Source: Craspedostauros australis (taxonomy: Eukaryota; Bacillariophyta; Bacillariophyceae; Mastogloiales; Achnanthaceae). Taken from it: a DNA stretch of 64,000 bases. Below are positions 55,299 to 64,000 of this stretch, piece after piece. Each line of letters begins with the position of its first letter. Within the stretch, counting starts at the first letter, position 1. The stretch lies in contig JAMXDE010000008.1 of the NCBI GenBank assembly GCA_026770025.1, forward strand, positions 1,860,001 through 1,924,000, read 5' to 3'. Below the pieces are notes generated by a model. The model was not told where the DNA came from. It ran no database searches and saw only the letters and a program-made list of their open reading frames with translations. A program made the translations under genes and the position numbers.

Positions 55299-56562
55299 CA
55301 CTGCATTGTACACGGGTCTGAGGGCTGGGGACGGATGGGTGGGGATGTGCGCCGCGATCGGCGGGGCGGGCGGCAAGACAGTTGTCGCCATCGGGATTTC
55401 GTTGGATGGTTCCCGGCCATAAGCCATACGAGAGAAAGCGCTCATCGTTTCCTTCGCTTCTTCCGGCTTTTGCTTTGCGACTTTCGTGATGGTTTCGTCG
55501 AATCGTTGTTTGAATTCAGTGGCGTTGGCAACAAGATCGGAAACGTTGGGGGAGAATTTCGTGTCCATGCGCACTGAGAAAGGTGAGTGACGGGTGATGA
55601 GAACTCCTGCTTCATGGGTTGACATTCTGCATGGCGATACCACCCAGACACGTACCGTCGTTGGTGGCCTTCTTCGCGCGATTCCTCTTCACAGAGTTCC
55701 GGAGGTTCCGAAGGTTGCGTGGAAAATTGCGCTTGGACAAGAACCGCAACTCCGAGTTTTCCTCCCAAACGACTCTTGCCGGTGTTGTCATGGGGATCGC
55801 CCCGCTCTCGATCTTCGCCCGCAGGTCACGGATCTGCGAATACAGTCGCTCGTTCCATTCGGCTCCATCGCCGTCATCCAGCTTCGCGACACCGGCCTTC
55901 CTCGGCATGTTTGACTGTTACTTACTGGCGAATGGTGGGGGAGCGTTTGAGACAGTTATGCGAATGCTATCTGGATGCGTTTTATGAAACGAAGAGTGTT
56001 GCTGCATTCCGAGGCTTCCTCCTGTGTTCGTTTTCATCATGTGGTGATCAACAAGCTTGTCATGCACAGCATCCGCACTATCCATCACCGTGTTGCAGCG
56101 TGATCATCCCATGTGGAGCTACTCCCCTCCACTAGCGTCCAACGCATGCTACAAGCCTAGTCGATCCCGCGTTCGAGAAGGAATGATTATATCTTATAAA
56201 AGGAATATATATTTTATAACAATATGTACATGTCTAAGTGTACGTTACATAAATATACACCTTCGAAGATGAGTGTATATACAATACTAGGCTAGACCCA
56301 ACGCACAACGTACGGTTTGGGACGGCTCCTATGAGTCGAAATTTTGGGATACACATGGTTCTCTTTGCGTGCGCCGCACTCGCTCGGAGCATGCACGTGT
56401 CACTACCACTTTGACGCTTTGGCTCTTCACCATGTGCTTCGATCCGTTGAGACAATGATGTGAGGTTCGCGTGCTTGTCACCATGTGCCTCTAAGTGGAA
56501 TGTGTTTGGATAGACAACGACACGACATGTATGTGCGACACGCATGAGACAGGATCAGCGTA

Positions 56563-56700
56563 GACGAGCAAACTTGGGGAATCGACGAGCAAACGAGGGG
56601 GAGTCGACGAGCAAACGAGGCGCGTCCGACGAGCAAACGAGGGGAGTCGACGAGCAAACGAGGGGAATCGACGAGCAAACTTGGGGAATCGACGAGCAAA
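56563..56700. repeat. Minisatellite block 1 (about 21-bp unit, 7 copies)
   Basis: Each unit starts GACGAGCAAAC and ends in one of a few variants (TTGGGGAATC, GAGGGGGAGTC, GAGGCGCGTCC, GAGGGGAGTC). Confidence 0.9.
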
Positions 56701-57026
56701 GGACACTAAATCAGCCCAAAATACCGCGGATTTGGCACTGCGACATGGGGGTGATAGTTGATCAAGCTAATGCATCGGGTATAGTTGTCTTTTTACCTGC
56801 AGTATGATGCAGAAATGAAAAATTGATAAGACAGATGAGACATGCAGCTTGTGTTGTTCAGCTTAAGTGGTTGATGTTGATTGAAAGCTGCGTTCGGAAA
56901 CACAATTGACATGAGAGTTTTGCATCGCAACCTTGTCATCTACGATACTGCGACATGTTGCTGTAAATGATTTTGTCGTATGGGACGTGTCGAAAGTACA
57001 GAAATAGTCCACACTTGAGGGGAATC

Positions 57027-57143
57027 GACGAGCAAACTTGGGGAATCGACGAGCAAACGAGGGGGAGTCGACGAGCAAACGAGGCGCGTCCGACGAGCAA
57101 ACGAGGGGAGTCGACGAGCAAACGAGGGGAGTCGACGAGCAAC
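57027..57143. repeat. Minisatellite block 2 (same unit, 6 copies)
   Basis: The first four unit variants occur in the same order as in block 1, so the block was duplicated as a whole in direct orientation rather than growing independently. Confidence 0.9.
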
Positions 57144-57848
57144 CGACATGGACACGAGCTCGACGGGAGCGCGACTTGCACAAGACCTAGACACGACATG
57201 TGTTGGATCTCAAGGTGAAGCCTGCTGTCCATAATTGTATACTCATGAATGAAGGTCAATCATTCATCATACCGCGCACAACTGTTTGCTGGGATCCGTA
57301 AATAGGAGGACAGCACCGCGCAGTCAGGGATGAGCCATCGCGCAGGATGACCAACCGCTTCAAACAACATGTCTCTGCGCTTAGTGCTCCTTGGTTACAG
57401 TGGAGGACGAACAGAACCGCGCACGCGCCCTCCTCCAAGAAGTCGTGGATACACACAAGATGATGATGTTTTATTCGGCAACGGATACAAGAATGTGTCC
57501 TTGCTTTCCGTTGGGTTGTGGCTTGTTTGGTGCCCTTGGGCGCGACGAAGCGCAATTGACAGTGACGTTGCGGGACAACGAAACGCTTGTCTTGCCTTCT
57601 CTGCGACTTGCACGCCCTGGTGAACACAGCGCGTGATCAGCTCCCCAACAGCGACAGGGCGACAACAACTGGTCTACCAGGAGACACGCAGAGTTCGCGG
57701 AGAAACGCTGGTTCCTCCTTACCAAGTTGCAGTTTATTTGCGCACTATGTCTACTATTTCAACGGTTACAACGTTGACATTGTTGGTTTTCGCTTCATTT
57801 TGATAATTCAAGGAGGCGCAAGAGCTCACAATTCGCAACAATACAAAC

Positions 57849-58878
57849 ATGTTACTCCCTCATGGAACGTTCGCGACTGTTGGTTTCGGGCTGATTGGGT
57901 CTCGCCCAAGAGGCATGCTTACAAACAATCTTTCCATGGAGTCATTGCGACAGTTCGCGTCTGTGTTTGGGACGCATCCTGACATCGTGCACATCTTGTG
58001 GAACGAGCTCGCAGACGCTCGAGCTCTGCCACGCGCGGCCGAACCAAAACATCTCCTTTGGACGTGCGCGTTTCTTCGTCTGTACGTGTCTGAGACTGCG
58101 TTAGCCGCTGTGTGCAAGTGTTCGGCAAAAACACTTCGCAAATGGATGTGGCTTATGATGGCAGCCGTTGAAACCGTTAAAGATCGAATCGTAAGTACTA
58201 AATAAATCTCAAAACCGAACTGCGACACAAAATTATTTTCACTCCATTCACTCACACAAGCTTCTAATTTTTTCTTCCTCGTGGTACCGCTCCAATTGAC
58301 AGATTGTCTGGAACCGTCGTTTCGTTGGCGCAAGTCACGATGCAAAAGCTCTTGTCACTGTTGACGGGACCGACATGCGAATCACCGAACCGAAACCGTT
58401 TAGCCAGAAGTGGTACTCGTTCAAGTTTCGCGCTGCTGGTGTGCGCTATGAGTTGGCTGTTGCGATCTCTACTGGCGAGATTGTTTGGGCGAATGGGCCT
58501 TTCCCGTGTGGCCTGTTGAACGATCTTTCGATCTTCCGTCTGGGACTAAAACCGAAATTAGTGCAGCACGAAGTCGTCGTTGCAGATGCCGGATACCGTG
58601 GGGACCCGTGTGTCTTTCCCCCAACATTTCGTGCAGATGGGATCATGCGGTGCCGCCACGAAACGGTCAACAGGCGAATCAAGCACTGGCAATGCATGCA
58701 CCTGAAGTGGCGGCACCACGTGGACAAGCATCGCCTTGCATTCAACGCGGTTGCCATCCTCACCCAAATTGAACTGAGCAACGGCTTCCCCTCGTTTGAC
58801 GTTGTTGTCGCCATGCAAGAAGCACGCGAACGTGCCATCGCCCAAGCAGATGCACAACACACAAACACTACTAATTAG
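57849..58878 (+). CDS. DDE transposase (DDE_Tnp_4 / Harbinger-like), apparently intact
   Basis: Two exons, 57849-58190 and 58303-58878; the 112-bp intron is GT(AAGT)-AG at phase 0, giving 305 residues. An N-terminal helical part (LWTCAFLRLYVSETALAAV, KTLRKWMWLMMAAVE) looks like the helix-turn-helix that precedes this transposase fold. Catalytic residues: D135 in VTVDGTD, D209 in VVVADAGYRGD and E234 in RHETVNRRIK. GPFPCGLLNDLSIFR is the conserved block between them. No stop or shift interrupts it. Its natural partner would be a DNA-binding accessory protein, and the divergent gene at 55908 is the candidate. Element ends were not identified with confidence. Confidence 0.82.
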
Positions 58879-60913
58879 GCCGTCCCAAGTAGCAGTAACA
58901 AATAGCCAGAATTTAACAAGCATAAAATGTTAATTGTTGATGTCCTCCCTTGTCTGTAGTAGTGAGTTCGTGTTTGGTGTCCTGGTTTGAAAAAGGCAAG
59001 CACAGCATCGCGCTGACTGGTTCATCGTGTAAGTGCTCTGCTTTACTGTGGGGAACACTATTTGCCAACGATGCATCTCGGACCCACTGGAAAGCTGTTG
59101 TGGAAAAAACGACGAAGGAGCTTCGTCCACGTGGGGTGACATCCTTCCTGGATCACAAGAGGATGGACTAGGCAACCAGACACTGTTGCTTGCGCAAAAC
59201 AATCCGAGTGTGTCCTAATGAAACGAACGAAAACACCAGGGAAGCATCTGGACTGTGCAATCACACGCACGTTGAGCGGAGGGGTGGGAGGATGTTGACA
59301 GCAACAGCCGACGATGAGAGCGACACGAGCAGGGGAGCGACACGAGCAGGGTTCATCACGCAACGACGCGTGCCTATCAGGACAGGAAAGGGAGGACATG
59401 ATGCTGCCTACCCCCCTGCGAACGAACATGCTCACTTTCGTCACGGGTGTGGAGAGTGACGAGTGAAGAACCGAAGTACACTGGGCAAGAGTATGATGAG
59501 ACGATGCATGTTTGTTGGAGTGCTGCGCAGCAATGAATTGTGGCGCGAAAAAAAAAAAACACCCCCACGCGTTCGAGAGTTGTTCCGGCACGAAGACACG
59601 CACCAGCACGAACAACGAATGCGAAGCAAGGACCCTCTTGAAAAGCAAGGGGCGATTGAGCCGAAGGGCTGTCATGGCGGAAAGGAGGCAATGTGACGTC
59701 GCGTGTATGGGAATGGGGATGTCTTGGAGCAGACACGAGGGGATGGAAGGAGAGCAAAGCGGACGTCATTGGCACGTTCACACAGTGTTGGACATCGCCC
59801 AGGGCACGCACATCAATAAGCGCAACATCACGCCGACACGGGAAAGGCGTGCTCTAGTAGTCGCATGAGTCGATGATCCGAACGAACAAAGCACGGCACA
59901 ACACGCTTCAAGCGTGAATAAAGTACAAATCGACACATGTGGTGTCTTTACCGCGCTTCCCAAGGGTCACCCAACAGAACACGTTCTTGGTGTTCCACTC
60001 CATACACAGTTCGGGCACCGATACTGTACATAACATGAAAGGAGAAGAGGAGGCTCACGACGCAGCTCGATACCATCACGGAGTCTGAAGCAGAGCGAAA
60101 AGGATCTCTCCCATGAAACACGTCTGCAAATCGTCGTTTATCATGCTCATACTCGTAGTCAAGGTATACAACCATGCATGGTGAACCACACCACTCACTC
60201 TCTTCCGCAATGTCTTTGTTTGTATCTCAAGAGCAAGAGCAAGAGCAAGAACGATACGAGTGGCAAAGAGTGGAAGGTGGTGCCAGGTGTTTCCTCGTAA
60301 AAAGGAGTACGACTGTTCCACCAACGCAGGATCCTTGTCTCGTAGCCGTACTTGTGTAATAGACACTCTGAGACTGCTTATTGTTCTTTCTTCGATTGGG
60401 GTGATCCTTCATCGTGCTCACTTCACGAATGACGAAGAAGAAGCACAGCCAATCACCGTCGCCACATACTCGGACACACGCGCGAGTACTCGAGGCATGT
60501 TCGTACCTACTCTAAGCATGGGTGACAATAAACCACCGGTTACTGCGATCCCAGACATCTCTTAACAAGACAGGGGGAAGTACCTATGCCCCTGGCTCTT
60601 GTGGGCGCAATGATCGAACATTGTGTGCGACGTTGTTGGATGCGCTTATCTTCCTTTTGGCCGTCTTCTCTGTTCGCGAAAAGATTTGGATCCATCCGGG
60701 GAGAAGAATGTGTTGAGTTCAATACGATCTACGAGGATTCTCAACTGGATGATCGCATGGTGCATTGTGTGTACATGGTCAAGATCTACCTGATCCGTGC
60801 CTTTTCGTCGCGCAGCGGAGCGCACATGCATACGTCAAGCGAACAACGGAATGGAAATATCGGCAATTATTATTCTTCCTCATGTCCAAGTGGTACTCAA
60901 GAGTGTCCTGTTT
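58879..60913. other. Unassigned region
   Basis: About 2 kb with no supported gene. A run of 12 A lies at about 59550-59561 and a GAGCAA/AGCAAG tract at about 60229-60250. Frames overlap on both strands without domain signals. Confidence 0.45.
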
Positions 60914-60933
60914 CTCCATGGATATCCATGGAG
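60914..60933. repeat. 20-bp perfect palindrome
   Basis: CTCCATGGATATCCATGGAG reads the same on both strands. It lies eight bases before the first TTGCGTCAGG hairpin. Confidence 0.95.
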
Positions 60934-60941
60934 AAATTTTT

Positions 60942-63597
60942 TTGCGTCAGGGTGCAAAAACGCCCATTTTTTGCATCCTGACGCAAGTCACCCGGAGATT
61001 CTCAATTTGTTGCGTCAGGGTGCAAAAAATAAACTCAACGCGGAGAATTAACACGGAGCGAAAAATGTTCTGACCCACTCGAATACTCGCCGAAAAAATC
61101 ATTCAATGTCGTCATTTGTCGCCTGTGCTTTTGAACAAGTACTGTGTGTTTTACCGTGTTGTTTTGTACTGATGGATGCAAATCTTATCTGCGCTCCACA
61201 TCCAGCAACAATAGTATCGAAACAACTCTCTCAATGTTGCAATGCATACACTAGTGATGCTATGTGTTATAAATTGCATTCGTTGCCTCTTGCATACTCT
61301 CCTGCTTGCGTAGAGGAGGAAAGGAGTTAGATGTGTTCTTATCAGGCTCCGTCGTCCTCCTTGCTGTTGTGAACCTACCATTCTCCTTGCAAGCTTTCCT
61401 GCCTATGTTTGCTACTTCTGTGTTCAAAGCATGCCTCCAGTCACCCATCAGTTCTGTGTTATCTGTTGTGCTGGTTGGGGTACATAGGTTATGCCTTCTG
61501 CACGACGATTCGCCTCCGTATATTGATCATCAACCACTTGTTTGTCACGCAAGTACAAGGCTCTCGTTCATTCCGTATCGCTTCAAATCAAAAGGGATGA
61601 TCCTTCATTTGTCCTCACACTTGTGCTTACCAGATTTGGACTTCCAACACTCAGAGCATCCCCACCGCAAAACAGGATCTCACCCAAGAGTTTGCACCAA
61701 CGAAGACATGGATGTTCTTCCTTTGCGGAGTTCAGTTCCAAGACCACATGAGGCATACATACAAGAGAAGCATATCATGTTTGCCGGTATATGCATCCGC
61801 ACCATTGTCAAGTGATCTCCCTTTTGTCGACAGAAACTGATGCGTGGGAAGGCATCTGCATTCGCAGTGGTCATGCGTGTGGCCAGAATCTGGGTGAATC
61901 CGATTGCCATCCTGCTGTCACACATGTACATCTTCTTATTCACATTAATAAGAACAATAATAACTCACTGAATGTCCTCCGCGTACAAAGTTACCTTGGA
62001 GACTTTAGTGTCGGCCACCTACAATGAGCCTAAGGCCGATTGCGCTGAAACGACTTCCCTGTGTCTCTCACTACCTATCCTACCACAGTTTGTCAGCACC
62101 ATGGGCCATCAAACATACCACACTGGGCATCCGGCTTGCGCCTGCTATGCTCTTTCACTAATATCATGCACTGATCCGTGCTCCGCGCCGTTGCTTGTTC
62201 GCCCTTCCTCCAACGCCCTGTATAACCATCATTTGCACAGACCCGTTTCTTGTTGTTGCCCTCTAACCGCGTGTGTGAGTCCTTGGCTTACTCCTCTTCT
62301 CTCTTGCATCGTCGCACGTTGTTTCTGCCTGACCGTCTGGGCAGTTATCCACACTGCTTGCACATGCTTCACCCACCGGCTCTGAGCATCCACTGGTCAC
62401 CTCACCACCTCCACTCTCACTACGTTCGTCATGAGAGCTTGGTCTGTGGCCAGGATACCTCCACCTCCGATTGCCCATTGCTTGTTCACCCTGGCTCATA
62501 CTTCTTTTTCCTGGGCTGCCGCGCGCTTGCGTTCGTCCTGGTTGTGCAGCACACAGTTGCGTGCTTCCCACGCCTTCCATCAAACCTCCTACAGCCCTCA
62601 AACAGATATGCCCCTCCAGTTCGTCGGTTTCATTGGGAGCTCTTCCTCCATCATCACGGACTCCTGTATCGCCCTCCACTGCCTTGTCCAACACCCACGT
62701 ACCATCATACCCCATCCGATCGCCTGGTGGGCACTGACTGCTTCTTGGATTTGCGTTGGTGCTCTTGGCTCCATGTTGTCTATGTTGCTCCAACTTCTCA
62801 TCTGGCAGAGCATCTCTTGAGCCATCTCTGGATCTCCTCCTGCCTGCAGCATGTCATCTCCCCACTCTGCATTTGCCTTCTCCCTCTCTGCGACCGCTGC
62901 TGGATGGCGACACTGCATGACTTGCTCAGTTGTTATCTTATTCACATGAGTACTAACACATTCATGTTTCTCAATGAAGCAAGCAACCTTTGCTTGAAAG
63001 ATAAGCACCTGGATGGCGATCTTGATTCGATGGGAACATCTCATGAGGTTGGGACCCAATGGAAGGAGGAAGCAACACAGATGCAGACACAAACCAAGAC
63101 ATACATCTCACCTTGCAAGGAATGAATGAGACCCTGATGTCATGTGAAGCTGCCTGGAGCTGTATCATACGGCATGGAGTATGAACAGAAAGGACTGTAG
63201 GTCCTATCGAGACGCGAAGAAATACAAGTGATCGAGTAGACATAAGACACCGGACAGCCAAAGAAAACACCATGTTTATGCTGTCATAGTAGTGCTACTA
63301 CTAGTTGGTACCAACAAACTATAGTTGGCATCCTCATGATCACTGCAAACAACAGCATCCTCTGGAGTATGTGCTTGATGTAGAGAACACACTGAACACC
63401 TCGCGAAAATAACACGAGACGGAAGCCAAGAAAATAACACGAAGGAAGTCCGCACAAGAAGGAGGGAGTTTTGTGGCCGTGAGTCCAACAAGTCGGGACC
63501 ATTTTCTCGTCGTGTTAAATCTCCACACAAAATCAGAATTTGCGTCAGGACGCAACCATTCCAGAAAAGGGCCAAAATTTGCGTCCTGACGCAAATT
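60942..63597. mobile_element. Candidate decayed DNA transposon with palindromic ends
   Basis: Left end: TTGCGTCAGG at 60942, its complement CCTGACGCAA ending 60986 (a stem of about 20 bp around a six-base loop), and a third copy at 61010-61029; then GGAGAATTAACACG at about 61043. Right end, in mirror order: CGTGTTAAATCTCC at about 63511, then TTGCGTCAGGACGCAA at about 63540 and TTTGCGTCCTGACGCAAA at about 63578-63595. The mirrored order of two unrelated motifs argues for degenerate TIRs. On minus, 63092-62598 reads RSWSNIDNMEPRAPTQIQ and IGWGMMVRGCWTRQWRAIQ, which I think resembles a tail found in diatom transposon proteins; the rest is unreadable. No target duplication was seen. Confidence 0.4.
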
Positions 63598-63605
63598 AGA
63601 GGCCT

Positions 63606-64000
63606 ATCGCATTTCACATTGGGAGTCCCACGGTACAAAATAACCTGATAATGACATTTTTAGAGGGGCAACATGCGAACTTCCCCCTCGGAAAGTGAAA
63701 CTCGATTGCGTTTTAGGAGCCAAAAACACAATTGAGTTTCACATTGCAGTCCCGGCAATCCAACCTTCCACGTGTTGGAACGAAACCAATGGCCAATCAT
63801 TTCTCTTCATTGGCAGCAATGTTGAGTCGTCCTTGTCGTGACAACGATATTTTTTTGAGATGCTAGTGATGATGAAACTAGCATTCCGAATGAGAGGTGC
63901 ATGGAGCGATAGAGAGCGATTACGATGTCGAATATGCCTGTAAGCTTCACATATGATATCTGCGCGCAAGTATCAAAGGACCCCTTCATGATCCAGCTGA
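63606..64000. other. Right-end region
   Basis: No gene seen. TGAAACTCGATTGCGTTTTAGGAGC at 63697 is followed by its near-complement AATTGAGTTTCA at 63731-63742, a short imperfect inverted repeat. Confidence 0.4.

Larger units (their letters stand above)
46011..55908 (-). pseudogene. Gene with DNA-binding-like and HSP20-like parts, split by copia element 2
   Basis: Exon 1 is 55908-55656, exon 2 runs 55573-55299 and resumes at 47371-46445, exon 3 is 46355-46011; introns are GT-AG. The copia insertion lies within exon 2. When one of the two CACTGC copies is discounted, the exon lengths and phases agree, so the pre-insertion gene would have coded for about 597 residues. Exon 1 (W-N-E-R-L-Y, LRAKIESGAIP, FPRNLRNLRNSVKRNR) resembles the SANT/MYB-like accessory proteins of diatom DNA transposons; this is by memory, not search. 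In exon 2, FEITFELPGGTCYGDVDVAI and GRVLEVRIRQNQ look like an HSP20/p23 beta-sandwich. Exon 3 is basic and then strongly acidic (Asp/Glu run). As it stands the gene should give at most a truncated product. Confidence 0.6.
55909..57848. other. Region between divergent genes, with two minisatellites
   Basis: About 1.9 kb separating the start of the split gene (minus) from the DDE transposase (plus). It holds an AT-rich stretch (about 56185-56285) and the two GACGAGCAAACG blocks. TTGGGACGGC at about 56320 recurs inverted at about 58881-58890 (GCCGTCCCAA), a possible but weak TIR pair. Frames through the minisatellites are artefacts. Confidence 0.5.

Noticed and set aside
56563-57143. CRISPR-like repeat arrays
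   Set aside because: Units are head-to-tail with a few recurring variants and no unique spacers, and the genome is eukaryotic; a minisatellite.
62250-63125. 291-codon open frame on plus
   Set aside because: Composition is Leu/His/Cys/Pro-rich without any domain, and the opposite strand reads more like protein; taken as a shadow inside the decayed transposon.
1-64000. tRNA and rRNA genes
   Set aside because: No cloverleaf with a proper T-loop and acceptor stem and no rRNA core sequence was found by eye; an automated scan could still find one.

Overview
This is nuclear DNA from a eukaryote with short GT-AG introns (112-283 bp), spaced single genes on both strands and a heavy transposon load. 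I infer a diatom or a close heterokont alga with a secondary plastid. The reasons are a precursor with a signal peptide followed by an A|F-type plastid cleavage context (27303-27974), a 7TM receptor with a cysteine-rich ectodomain of a kind I associate with diatoms, Ty1/copia elements, and a candidate selenoprotein. No species is claimed and no database was searched.

Layout. 0.9-2 kb: RCC1-repeat protein. 2-6.9 kb: no confident gene. 6.9-10.9 kb (minus): four-exon Patched/Dispatched-type RND permease of 1118 aa. 12.7-13.7 kb: ER thioredoxin-domain gene with an in-frame TGA exactly at the first Cys of its CxxC motif, and a SECIS-like hairpin at 13898-13952 in the 3' region; it also carries a TAG and a frameshift. 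14.3-17.9 kb: decayed DNA transposon with long terminal inverted repeats (TIRs) that contain mirror-image minisatellites, flanked by a CCTGG duplication. 18.8-21.6 kb: cysteine-rich ectodomain plus 7TM receptor. 22.4-24.7 kb: LAS1 rRNA-processing nuclease. 25.6-26.9 kb: J-protein with three SH3-like repeats. 27.3-28.0 kb (minus): plastid-targeted protein. 29.1-30.3 kb: very-long-chain 3-oxoacyl-CoA reductase.

From 31.6 kb onward the window is mostly accessory. A truncated paralogue of a secreted Cys-rich protein (31.7-32.2 kb) is followed by a young, whole-looking copia element (32241-39615), a piggyBac-type transposon (40050-43161) and the intact Cys-rich paralogue (43506-44684). A minus-strand gene with a putative DNA-binding first exon and an HSP20-like domain (46011-55908) is split in its second exon by a second young copia element (47372-55298). 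Divergent from it lies an apparently intact DDE transposase gene (57849-58878), with two direct minisatellite blocks in between. The right end holds a cluster of TTGCGTCAGG palindromes at 60.9 and 63.5 kb that probably mark the ends of a further decayed transposon.

The housekeeping genes serve ER, nucleolus and plastid and do not form a pathway. The shared theme on the right is successive transposon insertion, including into a gene that may itself belong to a transposon.
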